Shown here: piece by piece, positions 29,314 to 39,548 of the stretch
Layout: every line of letters begins with the position of its first letter
How positions within the stretch are numbered: the stretch's first letter is position 1
NCBI RefSeq assembly: GCF_004804275.1
Contig: NZ_STGI01000020.1
Span: 32,136 to 96,135 of the forward strand
Reading direction: 5' to 3'
DNA from: Herbaspirillum sp. ST 5-3
GTDB taxonomy: Bacteria; Pseudomonadota; Gammaproteobacteria; Burkholderiales; Burkholderiaceae_D
Length of the DNA: 64,000 nt
Program-made: the position numbers and the translations under genes
Notes under the pieces: generated by a model
Database searches by the model: none
What the model was told of the DNA's origin: nothing
What the model saw: only the letters and a program-made list of their open reading frames with translations

Positions 29314-31314
29314 CTACTCGCGCAGGTGTGATATCGCTTCCTCGCGGCTCGCATACAGAGCCGGATCGGTATGATGACGCTGGAAGGCCGTGCCGAAATA
29401 GCTGCGCATGAACGCACTGCTGGTGTAGCGCGTGACGCGACTGTAGAAGCGCTCGGCGAGTTCGTGCACCATCTCGACGTAGTTATCCAGCAGATCCGGT
29501 GTGATCGAGAAATTATCGTAGTTGACGATCGCGGGAACCTTGCGGTCGAGCGGCCGCAGGTGGGCTTCGACGAGATCACGGATCTGATCGATGTCGGCCA
29601 CGTTCTTCACTTCATAGCCTTCGAAATTGACGAAGAACATGTCCCGCTTGGCGTCATAGGCAAGGCGCTGCTCCAGCGGCAGATACAGGATATCGTTGCG
29701 CAGTCCCATCGGCGTGGTTCGGAAGATGCGTGCGTCCATCAGCTTCAGCTGTTGGCTGATTGCAGGCCGGAAACGCATCTGCGCCAGCACATCCCGTTCA
29801 AGATCGACGCCGGGAGCAATCTCGATCACTTCCAGCCCCTCCTGCACGAGATGGAATACGCAGCGCTCGGTGATGTACAGAACCGCTTGCCCGCGCTGCA
29901 TTGCATATTCGCCGCTGAAGGTGCGGTGTTCCACCGAGTCGATGAATTTCATGGCCGCGCCTTCGCGCTTGATACGCAATTGGCCGTCAGCGATCGCGAC
30001 CTCCAGCCCGCCGGCGGTGAAGGTGCCGACGAACACGACCTTTTTCGCATTCTGGCTGATGTTGATGAAGCCGCCTGCGCCGGCCAGTCGCGGACCGAAT
30101 TTGCTGACGTTGAGGTTCCCTTGCCGGTCCGCCTGCGCCAGCCCCAGGAAGGCGACGTCGAGTCCGCCGCCGTCATAGAAGTCGAATTGATACGGCTGGT
30201 CGATGATCGCTGCGGCATTGGTGGCGGCACCGAAATTAAGACCACCGGCGGGAATGCCGCCGATGACGCCAGGCTCGGCGGTCAATGTCACCAGGTCCAG
30301 CACCTTTTCCTCGGCCGCGACGCTGGCGACACCTTCCGGCATGCCGATGCCGAGATTGACGATATTATTCGGCTTGAGTTCGAGAAGCGCACGGCGGGCG
30401 ATGATCTTGCGCTCGCTCATTTCCATCGCAGGAATGGAAGACATGGGCACGCGGATTTCGCTCGCGAATGCAGGGCTGTACGGCTCGATGAAGGTTTGCA
30501 TATGGTATTCCGGCTTTTCCGCGACGACCACGCAGTCCACCAGAATGCCGGGAATCTTCACCTGTCGCGGATGCAAGGAGCCGCTTTCTGCGATGCGCTC
30601 GACCTGCACGATCACGATGCCGCCGGAATTATGCGCAGCCATCGCAATGGCGAGCGCTTCCAGGGTCAGGGCTTCCTTTTCCATCGTTACGTTGCCGTCC
30701 GGATCGGCGGTCGTGCCGCGAATGATGCCGACGTTGATCGGCAGCGACTTGTAGAACAGGTATTCCTTGCCGCCGACCGTCATCAATTCCACCAGGTCTT
30801 CGGTAGTTGATTCGTTGATCTTGCCGCCGCCGTAGCGGGGATCGACGAAGGTGCCGAGGCCGACCGTAGAAAGCAGCCCGGGCTTGCCGGCGGCGATGTC
30901 GCGGAATAGATGCGTGATGACGCCTTGCGGCAGGTTGTAGGCCTCGATCTTGTTGGCGATTGCGAGCTGCTGCAGTTTGGGTACCAGGCCCCAGTGCCCG
31001 CCGATGACGCGCTTTACCAGCCCTTCATGTCCCAGGTGGTTCAGGCCACGATCCTGACCGTCGCCTTGTCCTGCAGCATAGATCAGCGTGAGATTGCTCG
31101 GTTTTCCGATGCCGAGCAGTTCGTCCTCGGCGTCGAGGAAACGTTTCTCGAGGGCGACAGCAATGTTTTCCGCAAAACCGATGCCGACAAAACCGCCGGT
31201 GGCAATCGTGTCGCCGTCATGGATCAGGCGAACCGCCTCGGCCGCGGAGACGATCTTGTGTCGACTGGAAGGACGCGAACCGCCTGACATGGGATCCGGG
31301 ATGCGATGTACCAT
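29314..31314 (-). CDS. Acyl-CoA:carboxylate CoA-transferase (fused alpha-beta, YdiF-like) with C-terminal extension
   Basis: A family I CoA-transferase in which the alpha half ([12 protein letters not shown], about residues 39-50) and beta half ([17 protein letters not shown], about 320-336) are fused. The glutamate that forms the enzyme-CoA thioester is E347 in [11 protein letters not shown]. YdiF and propionate CoA-transferases are about 520-530 residues; this one is 666, with an extra domain from about residue 530 ([19 protein letters not shown] onward) of unknown role. GGAGG lies five bases before the start. Substrate could be acetate, propionate or a 3-oxoacid. Confidence 0.88.
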   Translation of the reverse strand: MVHRIPDPMSGGSRPSSRHKIVSAAEAVRLIHDGDTIATGGFVGIGFAENIAVALEKRFLDAEDELLGIGKPSNLTLIYAAGQGDGQDRGLNHLGHEGLVKRVIGGHWGLVPKLQQLAIANKIEAYNLPQGVITHLFRDIAAGKPGLLSTVGLGTFVDPRYGGGKINESTTEDLVELMTVGGKEYLFYKSLPINVGIIRGTTADPDGNVTMEKEALTLEALAIAMAAHNSGGIVIVQVERIAESGSLHPRQVKIPGILVDCVVVAEKPEYHMQTFIEPYSPAFASEIRVPMSSIPAMEMSERKIIARRALLELKPNNIVNLGIGMPEGVASVAAEEKVLDLVTLTAEPGVIGGIPAGGLNFGAATNAAAIIDQPYQFDFYDGGGLDVAFLGLAQADRQGNLNVSKFGPRLAGAGGFINISQNAKKVVFVGTFTAGGLEVAIADGQLRIKREGAAMKFIDSVEHRTFSGEYAMQRGQAVLYITERCVFHLVQEGLEVIEIAPGVDLERDVLAQMRFRPAISQQLKLMDARIFRTTPMGLRNDILYLPLEQRLAYDAKRDMFFVNFEGYEVKNVADIDQIRDLVEAHLRPLDRKVPAIVNYDNFSITPDLLDNYVEMVHELAERFYSRVTRYTSSAFMRSYFGTAFQRHHTDPALYASREEAISHLRE

Positions 31315-31463
31315 GCATGCCTCCGTAATGGCTTGTCGAACCGGCCGCCTCGGCTGCGTTGGCGGAATGATAGTGCCTGCGGGTAATTATGCCTGAACTG
31401 CGCCCGTGCGAATGCAGTCGCACTCAGGATAGCAAGCCATGCCCATGGCGCCCACGATCTCGG

Positions 31464-32777
31464 TCAAGAAGAAGGCAGTGCCAGCTCTTCCTGCAGCGGC
31501 GCCCTGCGCGTCGCCAGCACCTTGTCGATACGCTTGCCGTCCAGGTCCACGATCTCGAAGGTCCAGTCTTCCCAGTCGCAGTGGTCCGCCGTCTGGGGAA
31601 TCCGGCCGAGCAGCAGCATGATCATGCCGCTGAGCGTGTTGTAGCGGCCTCGCTCCTCCTCGGGCACGCCTTTGAGGGACAAGCGGTCCTTCAGTTCGGG
31701 AATCGGGATCAAGCCGTCCAGCAGCCATGAACCGTCATCCCGCTGCACCGCCCAGGCGTCTTCCGCGCGGTGCGTCTTGAACTCGCCGGTGATGGCCTCC
31801 ATGACGTCCTGCAGTGTGACGATGCCCTGCACTTCGCCGTATTCATCGACGATGAAGGCAAGCTGGACCCCGGAATTCCTGAAATTTTCCAGCAGCTCCA
31901 TTCCGGTGAGCGATTCGGGCACGAACACCGCGGGTTGCAGGTTCTCGGTCAGGCTCGGCTTTTCCCCGCGCAAGGTCTGGGCGAGCATCTGGCGCGCGTT
32001 GGCCACGCCCAGCACTTCTTCCCAACCACCGCGCACGACCGGGTAGCGCGAATGGTCGCTTTCCTCGAAGCGCATGAGGTTGTCTTCCAGCGGGTCGTTC
32101 ACGTCGAAATAGACGATCTCGCCACGAGGAACCATCAGCGACGCGATCTGACGATCATCCAGCCGAAACACGTTACGCACCATTTGATGCTCGTGATGCT
32201 CGATGACGCCGGCGCTGGAACCTTCGGCGAGCATGAGGTTGATCTCTTCCTGGGTGACGCTGGGTTCGCCGCGTTCCGTCACGCCGAAGGTGCGCAAGAC
32301 GAGCTGTGTCGAACCGGAGAGCAATCGGACAAAAGGCTTGGTCAGCGCGGCCAGCCAGAGCATGGGACGGGCGACAATGCGTGCGATCGGCTCCGGACTG
32401 ATCTGGCCGATTCGTTTCGGAACCAGTTCGCCCAGCACGATCGAAAAATAGGTAATGGACACCACGACCAGACCGGTTGCCAGATACTCCGACACCCGTC
32501 CCTCCACCCCCATGTGGGCCAGCCAGACACTGAATGGATGCGCAAGTGTCGCCTCGCCCACGATACCGTTCAAGATGCCGATGGATGTGATCCCGATCTG
32601 CACGGTCGAGAGAAATCTGTTTGGATCGTCGCCGAGTTCGATCGCTGCTGCCGCCGCCGCGTCGCCGGCTTCCGCCAGTCTTTGCAACCTCGCCCGGCGC
32701 GCTGTTACCAATGCAATTTCCGACATGGCAAACACGCCATTCACGAGAATCAGACCGAGTAATATCGCGATTTCCAT
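31464..32777 (-). CDS. CNNM/HlyC-CorC family membrane protein with CBS pair
   Basis: A 437-residue protein: an N-terminal DUF21/CNNM domain with three or four hydrophobic segments (about residues 1-150), two CBS domains (about 205-330) and a C-terminal CorC_HlyC domain (about 345-425, with DGSWLLDGLIPIPEL). Related proteins are described as hemolysin-like or as Mg2+/Co2+ homeostasis factors; ion transport in bacteria is likely but not proven here. It stands alone between a CoA-transferase gene and rmuC. Confidence 0.9.
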   Translation of the reverse strand: MEIAILLGLILVNGVFAMSEIALVTARRARLQRLAEAGDAAAAAAIELGDDPNRFLSTVQIGITSIGILNGIVGEATLAHPFSVWLAHMGVEGRVSEYLATGLVVVSITYFSIVLGELVPKRIGQISPEPIARIVARPMLWLAALTKPFVRLLSGSTQLVLRTFGVTERGEPSVTQEEINLMLAEGSSAGVIEHHEHQMVRNVFRLDDRQIASLMVPRGEIVYFDVNDPLEDNLMRFEESDHSRYPVVRGGWEEVLGVANARQMLAQTLRGEKPSLTENLQPAVFVPESLTGMELLENFRNSGVQLAFIVDEYGEVQGIVTLQDVMEAITGEFKTHRAEDAWAVQRDDGSWLLDGLIPIPELKDRLSLKGVPEEERGRYNTLSGMIMLLLGRIPQTADHCDWEDWTFEIVDLDGKRIDKVLATRRAPLQEELALPSS

Positions 32778-32983
32778 AGATCAGTCCCAATCGGGCGTTC
32801 GAGGTGTGAAAGACAGATGCGTCCCGCCATGCGACCGCAGGGCAGGAGGATGTCGAGAAATTATTACAGATACTTGCATGCTAAATCCGCCTGCGGCAAG
32901 CATGCCTTGTCGCTCGTCTATCGGAGCGCGGAAATTCTGCCTGATCAGATGCGGTGGCGCGCTGCTCCGGCATGGGGTGAGGA

Positions 32984-34438
32984 CTATTCGTCATTGATCT
33001 CGGAGCCGTCGGTTCCCAGCAGCAGCTGGGCGGCTTCCGACGGCAATGCTTCAACCGATTTAAGCTTGCGCGACATTTGCCGCGTGCGCGTCTCCGCCTG
33101 CTCGATGTTCTTTGCGGCACGTTCCAGCGTCGTCTTGGTGGCGGCAAGGACATCGCCGAACTTGCCGAATTCGGTCTTGACGGCGCCCAGCACCTGCCAC
33201 ACTTCCGACGAGCGTTTCTCCAGCGCCAGGGTGCGGAAACCCATCTGCAGGCTGTTGAGCAGCGCCGACAAGGTGGATGGGCCGGCAATGCTGACGCGGC
33301 ATGCGCGCTGCAATTCGTCGGCCAATCCCGGGCGGCGCATCACTTCCGCATACAGCCCTTCGGTTGGCAGGAACAAGATGGCGAAATCGGTGGTGAGTGG
33401 CGGCGACAGGTATTTTTCGGAAATCGTTTTCGCTTCCAGCCGCACTGCGCGTTCCAGTTCGCGGCCCGCCGTCGCAATGCCGTCCGTGTCGGCGCGTTCG
33501 GCAGCCTCGGCCAGGCGTTCGTACTGCTCCTTCGGAAACTTGGCGTCAATCGGCATCCAGACCGGCCGGCCGCCGTCGTCCTGGCCCGGGAGCTTGATGG
33601 CAAATTCAACGCGTTCGCCGGAGCCCGGCACGGTCTCCACGTTCTTCGCGTACTGATCGGGCGTGAGCACCTGTTCGAGCAGCATTTCCAGCTGGACCTC
33701 GCCCCAGGTGCCGCGCGTCTTCACATTGGTGAGCACGCGTTTCAAATCGCCGACGCCGATGGCGAGCTGTTGCATCTCGCCCAGGCCTTGATGCACTTTT
33801 TCGAGGCGGTCGGAAACCAGCTTGAACGATTCGCCCAGGCGCTGTTCGAGCGTAGCGTGCAGTTTCTCGTCGACGGTCTTGCGCATTTCTTCCAGGCGCG
33901 CGCCGTTATCGGTCTGCAGATCCTTGATCTTTGCTTCAAGGGTCGCGCGCACTTCCGTCATGCGCTGCGCATTCGACTCTGTGAGCGTCGCCAGGGTCTG
34001 GTTCAGCGTGTCGCCGAAACGTTTCAAGGCTGTCGCCTGTTCCTCGCGGCCGGCCTTTGCCTGCAAGGTGATGGCGTCGCGCATCGCTTCCAGCTGCTTT
34101 GCGTTCACTTCATTCAGTTTGGCAAGTTGCTGCGCAAAGGAATCGATCTGGTTGTTCTGGATCGTCGCGACGCTGGTCAATTGCGCGGTCAGTGCCTGCT
34201 GGAACTGGAGCAGATTTCCGCTCAGCTCCTGGCGCGTACCCTGTGCGCTGGTTTGCACCTGGTTGCGCAATTCGCGTTCGATGCGCTCGCCGGTTTGCTG
34301 CTGATGTCCTTGCAATGCATTCTGAATCTGCAGCAACTGCGATGAAGCGTCCGCGCCGCGCGACCGCAGCAGCAGCACCACTTGCAGAACGATGATCGCT
34401 GCACTCAGCAACAGAATGATAATTTCGATTGAATTCAT
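32984..34438 (-). CDS. rmuC: DNA recombination protein RmuC homologue
   Basis: RmuC limits recombination at short inverted repeats and carries a nuclease-like domain. The N-terminal transmembrane segment (residues 4-25), the long coiled-coil region (about 35-210) and the conserved RmuC domain (about 215-430, with TRGTWGEVQLEMLLEQVL and PIDAKFPKEQYERL) are in the expected order. Length 484. It follows the globin gene by 50 bp. Confidence 0.93.
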   Translation of the reverse strand: MNSIEIIILLLSAAIIVLQVVLLLRSRGADASSQLLQIQNALQGHQQQTGERIERELRNQVQTSAQGTRQELSGNLLQFQQALTAQLTSVATIQNNQIDSFAQQLAKLNEVNAKQLEAMRDAITLQAKAGREEQATALKRFGDTLNQTLATLTESNAQRMTEVRATLEAKIKDLQTDNGARLEEMRKTVDEKLHATLEQRLGESFKLVSDRLEKVHQGLGEMQQLAIGVGDLKRVLTNVKTRGTWGEVQLEMLLEQVLTPDQYAKNVETVPGSGERVEFAIKLPGQDDGGRPVWMPIDAKFPKEQYERLAEAAERADTDGIATAGRELERAVRLEAKTISEKYLSPPLTTDFAILFLPTEGLYAEVMRRPGLADELQRACRVSIAGPSTLSALLNSLQMGFRTLALEKRSSEVWQVLGAVKTEFGKFGDVLAATKTTLERAAKNIEQAETRTRQMSRKLKSVEALPSEAAQLLLGTDGSEINDE

Positions 34439-34488
34439 GAAAATGATGACCCGTAGGGATTAATGCGCTTGTCTTCAATGTGCGGCGA

Positions 34489-34890
34489 TCAACCGGCTTG
34501 GTTGCGCATCCAGTCGGCGGTCTGATAGAAGGATTGCATCAGGCGCTCCTGCAAGCATTCCGCCATGCCAACGTCCTGCATGGCAAGCGCCATGCATCGC
34601 AACCACTGATCGCGCTCCTTCGACGCGATGGCATAGGGCAAATGACGCGCGCGCAGGCGCGGATGCCCGAATCGCTCGATGTACATGTCCGGGCCACCCA
34701 TCCAGCCGCATAAAAACCAGTAAAGCTTGTCGCGCGAACCGTCGAGTGTAGTCGGATGCATCGCGCGGATGTCTGCGAATTCCGGCTCCAGATCCATCAG
34801 GTCATAGAACCGATCAACCAGCTCGCGCAGTTTCTCGCTTCCGCCTGCCTGTTCGTACGCGGACTTCTCTTGGGATTCTTCAATTGCCAT
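34489..34890 (-). CDS. Group II truncated haemoglobin
   Basis: A 133-residue globin. GHPRLRARHLP at residues 75-85 contains the proximal haem ligand, H83 by alignment with the well-studied mycobacterial trHbO, and W96 (DQWLRCM) matches the conserved G8 tryptophan. Such proteins bind O2 or NO; the physiological role here is unknown. Located directly upstream of rmuC. Confidence 0.92.
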   Translation of the reverse strand: MAIEESQEKSAYEQAGGSEKLRELVDRFYDLMDLEPEFADIRAMHPTTLDGSRDKLYWFLCGWMGGPDMYIERFGHPRLRARHLPYAIASKERDQWLRCMALAMQDVGMAECLQERLMQSFYQTADWMRNQAG

Positions 34891-35349
34891 GCCCCGAATG
34901 ATAGCGCATTGAATGTCGCCACGGAATCAAGTTCCTGCGCGCAAGGAAAGCGATGCGCAGATGGAAAGAAGTTCGCGCTCGATGATAGCCGCCGGCCAAT
35001 GTCCGCCCGGAAATGATGTTGCCAAACGGATCGCGAACCGCCCCGGTTTGATACTTCGCAACAGCAAGTTTGACGCCCAGCAACCGCCTGTTTGAGCGTA
35101 CGCAAGCAAACAGTACTTAGCAAATTATCGGGTTCTTTAGTGATTACCATTGTCTAAAAGGTAATAACACTACTGACATCCAGAGAGCCATTTTCGACAA
35201 CCTGATATCCACATAGACAGCCTTTGTATCGCACGGAAATGCAGCCGCCGACCCGCATGGCCACAAGCAAGTGCGTGAAGCGACGAGCATACCGTAACCA
35301 CATGTCACTGGTTTGAGATTGTTGCAACCGACGAAACGCTAGAAACGCC
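34891..35349 (+). other. Intergenic region in front of the EPS locus
   Basis: About 460 bases between divergent genes (globin and the EPS priming transferase) without a credible gene. The most visible element is an imperfect inverted repeat, GTGATTACC (35140-35148) against GGTAATAACAC (35160-35170). I found no JUMPstart element and no confident promoter, although the EPS operon's promoter should lie here. Confidence 0.5.
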
Positions 35350-36756
35350 ATGCGAGATTTCATCATCACAAATTCATCCCGGTTGGAACTGTCAATGCGG
35401 TTGATGGACATACTGGCGCTTGAGCTTGCCGGAGCAGTTGCGGGCCTGATGCACTTCCACGTTCCCTTGAGCGAAACGGCGCCGATCCACACCGTGCTGC
35501 TGCACTTTGGCAGTGCCCTCGCCTTTCTCGTTTTCCCTCAACTCGATTTGTATGGCTCGTGGCGCGGCCGCTCGATGCCGGACATGTTTGTCCGGCTCGC
35601 GGCATCCTGGGCACTGGTATTGCTGATCGGATTGTTCTTCAGCTTCCTGATCCATCATGTAGGCAATGTCTCTCGCCTGTGGATGTTCTACTGGTACGCG
35701 ATTGGCGTCGCCTTCCTCGTGCTTTACCGTTCCGTTGCCTACTTCATGCTGCGCTTCCTGCGCACCAAGGGACTCAACAACAAGCGGGTGGTCATCGTCG
35801 GATACGGCAGCACCGGGCGCGAAATGCATCGCCGCGCCATGGAGCAGGATTGGGCCGGCTATGACGTCAAGGCCGTGCACGCCGCACCGGAAGATATGGA
35901 CAAGATCCTCGATCCTTCCGTCACGCGCATCGCAAGCTTGCAGGAGGTCCAGCAATTCGTCGAAGCCAATCAGGTCCACGAGATCTGGATCACGCTCCCC
36001 CTGCTGGCATCGCCCAAGCTGCAGGAGCTGCAGTATCTCCTGCGCAATACCTTCGTGGACATGCGCTGGGTGCCGGACATACTCGGCGTGCAAATGCTGA
36101 GCAACAAGATGGGCAATTTCCTCGGCCTGCCCGCCGTCGATCTGAATCAGCCGATTTCGAGCGGGCTGAACGGCATCATCAAGGAAATCTTCGATCGCGT
36201 TTTTGCCATCGTCGTGCTGGTGCTGCTTCTTCCGCTGTTCATCGTGATCGCGATCGCCATCAAGCGCACTTCCCCCGGCCCGGTGTTTTTCAGGCAGCCG
36301 CGGCTCGGCCTGAACGGACGCCACTTCAATGTCTACAAGTTCCGCACGATGAAAGTGCATCAGGAACAGGAGACCGTCACGCAAGCAACCAAGAACGATC
36401 CGCGCATCACCTCGATCGGCGGATTCCTCCGGCGTACCAGCCTCGACGAATTGCCGCAGTTCATCAATGTCCTGCTCGGCGACATGTCGGTCGTCGGACC
36501 GCGTCCGCACGCCTTGCAGCACAACGAGATGTACAAGGACTTGCTCGAGACGTACATGCTGCGGCATCGCGTCAAGCCCGGCATCACGGGATGGGCACAG
36601 ATCCACGGGCTTCGCGGCGAGACCGATACGGTCGACAAGATGGCGGCCCGCGTGAAATTCGATCTGCATTACATCCAGAACTGGTCGCTCTGGATGGATA
36701 TACGCATCATTGCCTGGACGGCATTCAGGGGGTGGACAGGAACGAATGCATATTAA
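35350..36756 (+). CDS. Polyprenyl-phosphate hexose-1-phosphate transferase (WcaJ type), EPS priming enzyme
   Basis: Starts EPS repeat-unit synthesis by moving a hexose-1-phosphate, most likely glucose from UDP-glucose, onto undecaprenyl phosphate in the inner membrane. Four N-terminal hydrophobic segments (about residues 15-130) are followed by a nucleotide-binding-like domain (VVIVGYGSTGREMHRRA, about 149-165), a fifth hydrophobic segment (about 280-300) and the catalytic Bac_transf domain with VYKFRTMKVH, RRTSLDELPQF and SVVGPRPHA. Length 468 fits WcaJ/EpsB-type enzymes. It is the first gene of the plus-strand EPS series, and its presence identifies a lipid-linked, Wzx/Wzy-type pathway. Confidence 0.93.
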   Translation: MRDFIITNSSRLELSMRLMDILALELAGAVAGLMHFHVPLSETAPIHTVLLHFGSALAFLVFPQLDLYGSWRGRSMPDMFVRLAASWALVLLIGLFFSFLIHHVGNVSRLWMFYWYAIGVAFLVLYRSVAYFMLRFLRTKGLNNKRVVIVGYGSTGREMHRRAMEQDWAGYDVKAVHAAPEDMDKILDPSVTRIASLQEVQQFVEANQVHEIWITLPLLASPKLQELQYLLRNTFVDMRWVPDILGVQMLSNKMGNFLGLPAVDLNQPISSGLNGIIKEIFDRVFAIVVLVLLLPLFIVIAIAIKRTSPGPVFFRQPRLGLNGRHFNVYKFRTMKVHQEQETVTQATKNDPRITSIGGFLRRTSLDELPQFINVLLGDMSVVGPRPHALQHNEMYKDLLETYMLRHRVKPGITGWAQIHGLRGETDTVDKMAARVKFDLHYIQNWSLWMDIRIIAWTAFRGWTGTNAY

Positions 36757-36850
36757 GACAAGCCTGTTGGCGAAGGTGCCGCTCTTCACCTGTCTCGCAG
36801 TTCGAGATGTCGCGCTGCTTTGACACTCAACATAGGACAAGCAAAACCTC

Positions 36851-37282
36851 ATGCGTTATCCACTGCTGCCCCTACATGCGTCCATGACGCCGCGCCGTTA
36901 TCTGTTTGCCGCCGCCGCGTTCTTCTCGCTCATGGTCGGCGTCGGGGCCATCCCCGGCCAGGCGCAGGCGCTGTCGACCGTGGTCTACGACAAGCTCTTG
37001 CATGTGACCGCCTACGCGTTTCTGACCGGCCTCGTCTGGGGCGCGGTCACCAGCCGGCCGCTGTATCGCGCCGCACAGACCGTTCTGATCGCCGCTCTAT
37101 TGGGCGGCATCGACGAATCGATTCAGTCATTGATGCCTTACCGCGACGCGAACTGGCTCGATTGGCAGTTCGATGTGCTTGCGTCGGCGTCTTGCGTCGT
37201 CCTACTTCTTTTCACGCATTGGCTCTCCCTCGAAATGATACCCAGACCCGACGCAGCAGGCCCGGCCAAACGACGGAAATAA
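36851..37282 (+). CDS. VanZ-like membrane protein
   Basis: A 143-residue protein with about four hydrophobic segments and the VanZ signature DKLLHVTAYAFLTGL plus DESIQSLMPYRDANWLDW. VanZ-like proteins occur in many EPS loci; their biochemical role is unresolved. Lies between the priming transferase and galU. Confidence 0.8.
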   Translation: MRYPLLPLHASMTPRRYLFAAAAFFSLMVGVGAIPGQAQALSTVVYDKLLHVTAYAFLTGLVWGAVTSRPLYRAAQTVLIAALLGGIDESIQSLMPYRDANWLDWQFDVLASASCVVLLLFTHWLSLEMIPRPDAAGPAKRRK

Positions 37283-37318
37283 GCGCCAGCACATTGGATA
37301 CTTTTTACAAAGAAGACC

Positions 37319-38263
37319 ATGAACAACAAGATTACCAAAGCAGTCTTTCCAGTCGCCGGACTCGGGACACGCTTTCTTCCCGCCACCAAGGCGAGCCCGA
37401 AGGAAATGCTTCCGATCGTCGACAAGCCCTTGATCCAGTATGCGGTCGAGGAAGCCATCGCAGCGGGCATCACCGAAATGATTTTTGTCACGGGAAGGAA
37501 CAAGCGCGCGATCGAGGACCATTTCGACAAGGCCTATGAGCTGGAAGCCGAGCTGGAAGCGCGAAGCAAGCAGGCCTTGCTGGAAGTGCTTCATGGCATC
37601 AAGCCCGACAACGTGGAGTGTTTCTACGTGCGCCAGGCCGAAGCATTGGGCCTGGGGCATGCCGTGCTTTGCGCGGAACGTCTTGTCCGCAATGAACCGT
37701 TCGCAGTGATTCTTGCGGACGATTTGCTGGACGGCCAAGTGCCGGTCATGCGCCAGATGACCGAGCTGTTTGAAGAACGCGGCAACAGCCTGATCGGCGT
37801 CGAGACGATTGCGCGCGAACATAGCCGCTCTTATGGCGTCGTCGCCGGGACCGCCTTCGATGAGCACCTGATAAAGCTGCATGGCATCGTCGAGAAACCC
37901 GCGCCCGAACTTGCGCCATCCAGGCTCGGCGTGGTCGGCCGCTACATCCTGACGCCGGCCATCTTCCGGCATTTGCACAATGTGCGCCCGGGCACCGGTG
38001 GCGAAGTGCAGCTGACCGACGGCATTGCGTCCCTGATGACGGAGGAAACCGTGCTCGCCTACCAGTTCGAAGGCATTCGCTACGACTGCGGCAGCAAGAT
38101 CGGCTACCTGCAGGCAACGGTGCAATTCGCATTGCGCCACCCCGAAGTGCGCGAAGATTTTCGCACTTTCTTGCAACACCTGCCGTTCGCCCAATCCACC
38201 GTGCCAGCGCAAGCGTCACTCACTGAAACGCCTGCCGCGGAAGCGGTAGCCTGCACGGGTTAA
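37319..38263 (+). CDS. galU: UTP-glucose-1-phosphate uridylyltransferase
   Basis: Makes UDP-glucose, the substrate for the priming transferase and a source of UDP-galactose. The nucleotidyltransferase motif VAGLGTRFLPATKASPKEML (about residues 11-30) and VDKPLIQYAVEEA are diagnostic. Length 314 residues, with a short divergent tail. Followed directly by gmd. Confidence 0.96.
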   Translation: MNNKITKAVFPVAGLGTRFLPATKASPKEMLPIVDKPLIQYAVEEAIAAGITEMIFVTGRNKRAIEDHFDKAYELEAELEARSKQALLEVLHGIKPDNVECFYVRQAEALGLGHAVLCAERLVRNEPFAVILADDLLDGQVPVMRQMTELFEERGNSLIGVETIAREHSRSYGVVAGTAFDEHLIKLHGIVEKPAPELAPSRLGVVGRYILTPAIFRHLHNVRPGTGGEVQLTDGIASLMTEETVLAYQFEGIRYDCGSKIGYLQATVQFALRHPEVREDFRTFLQHLPFAQSTVPAQASLTETPAAEAVACTG

Positions 38264-38287
38264 GCCATGGAGATGAAGGAAAACACC

Positions 38288-39454
38288 ATGACGACCAATC
38301 CTCAGATGCCGGAACATCTGGTGCCTTCTCGTTCCGGCCAAAAGCCCAAGGTCGCGCTGATCACTGGTATCAGCGGACAGGACGGTGCCTATCTCGCCGA
38401 GTTCCTGCTTGCTAAAGGCTATATTGTCCATGGCATCAAGCGACGCACTTCGCGCTTCAATACGGACCGCATCGATCATCTGTATCAGGGACCGCAGGAG
38501 GAGCAACGGCGCTTCATCCTGTATCACGGCGACATGACGGATTCATCGTCCTTGTGGCGCATCATCCAGCAAGCGCAGCCGGACGAAATCTACAACCTTG
38601 CCGCGCAAAGTCATGTCGCGGTGTCGTTTGAAGAGCCGGAATACACCGCGAATGCCGACGCGCTCGGACCGCTGCGCATACTGGAAACCATTCGCCAGCT
38701 CGGCCTTGAAAAGAAGACGCGCTTCTACCAGGCATCGACCTCTGAAATGTACGGAGATGCCTCGGAATCTCCGCAACGGGAGACGACACCTTTCCGTCCG
38801 CGCAGTCCCTACGCGATCGCAAAACTGTATGCCTACTGGATCACGGTGAATTATCGCGAGGCCTACGGCATGTATGCCTGCAACGGCATTCTCTTCAACC
38901 ATGAATCCCCCTTGCGCGGCGAGACCTTCGTCACGCGCAAGATCACGCGCGGCCTGGCACGCATCGCACTGAATCTGCAGGACTGCATCTATCTCGGCAA
39001 TCTCGATGCGCAGCGCGACTGGGGCCATGCGCGCGATTACGTGGAAATGCAATGGAGGATGCTGCAGCTGGAGTCCCCGGAGGACTTTGTCATTGCGACC
39101 GGCATTCAGCACAGCGTGCGCGAGTTCGTGACCGCTGCTGCTGCCGAACTGGGCATGACGCTGCGCTGGGACGGGCACGGCATCGACGAGACCGCCACCG
39201 TCGTTGATCCGGGTCCGCATCCGGGCGTCAAGGCAGGACAGGTCATCGTGCGCGTGGACGCACGCTATTTCCGGCCGACCGAAGTGGAGCGCATGCTGGG
39301 CGATCCCGGCAAGGCACGCGACAAACTCGGTTGGCAACCCAGCGTGTCGTTCGAACAGCTGGTCAGGGAGATGGTGCGCGCGGATCTGGATTCCGCAGGC
39401 AAGGACCAGTTGCTCGCGCAGACGGACAACGCGCCATACACGTACCAGGAGTGA
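38288..39454 (+). CDS. gmd: GDP-mannose 4,6-dehydratase
   Basis: Converts GDP-D-mannose to GDP-4-keto-6-deoxymannose, the first step to GDP-L-fucose. NAD(P)-binding [15 protein letters not shown], the [13 protein letters not shown] segment and the active-site QASTSEMYG with downstream [10 protein letters not shown] identify it. I prefer the ATG at 38288 because AAGGA stands seven bases before it; an ATG at 38267 would add seven residues. The 388-residue length is normal. Followed by fcl, its pathway partner. Confidence 0.96.
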   Translation: MTTNPQMPEHLVPSRSGQKPKVALITGISGQDGAYLAEFLLAKGYIVHGIKRRTSRFNTDRIDHLYQGPQEEQRRFILYHGDMTDSSSLWRIIQQAQPDEIYNLAAQSHVAVSFEEPEYTANADALGPLRILETIRQLGLEKKTRFYQASTSEMYGDASESPQRETTPFRPRSPYAIAKLYAYWITVNYREAYGMYACNGILFNHESPLRGETFVTRKITRGLARIALNLQDCIYLGNLDAQRDWGHARDYVEMQWRMLQLESPEDFVIATGIQHSVREFVTAAAAELGMTLRWDGHGIDETATVVDPGPHPGVKAGQVIVRVDARYFRPTEVERMLGDPGKARDKLGWQPSVSFEQLVREMVRADLDSAGKDQLLAQTDNAPYTYQE

Positions 39455-39548
39455 ACGCCGGGGCGTGCCTCGCCCCGTGCATCTCCAATCCGGGCATCGG
39501 ACGATTCGCGATCGGGCTGGCCCGCAACCCATCGAGAGGAAGTGAATA

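Noticed and set aside
29371..30810. A 479-codon plus-strand frame inside the CoA-transferase gene
   Set aside because: The minus strand carries catalytic CoA-transferase motifs throughout; the plus frame is a shadow.
34891..35349. JUMPstart/ops element in front of the EPS operon
   Set aside because: I looked for GGCGGTAG-type sequences and saw none.
35392..36852. A 486-codon frame antisense to the EPS priming transferase
   Set aside because: The plus-strand protein has all Bac_transf motifs; the antisense product has none.
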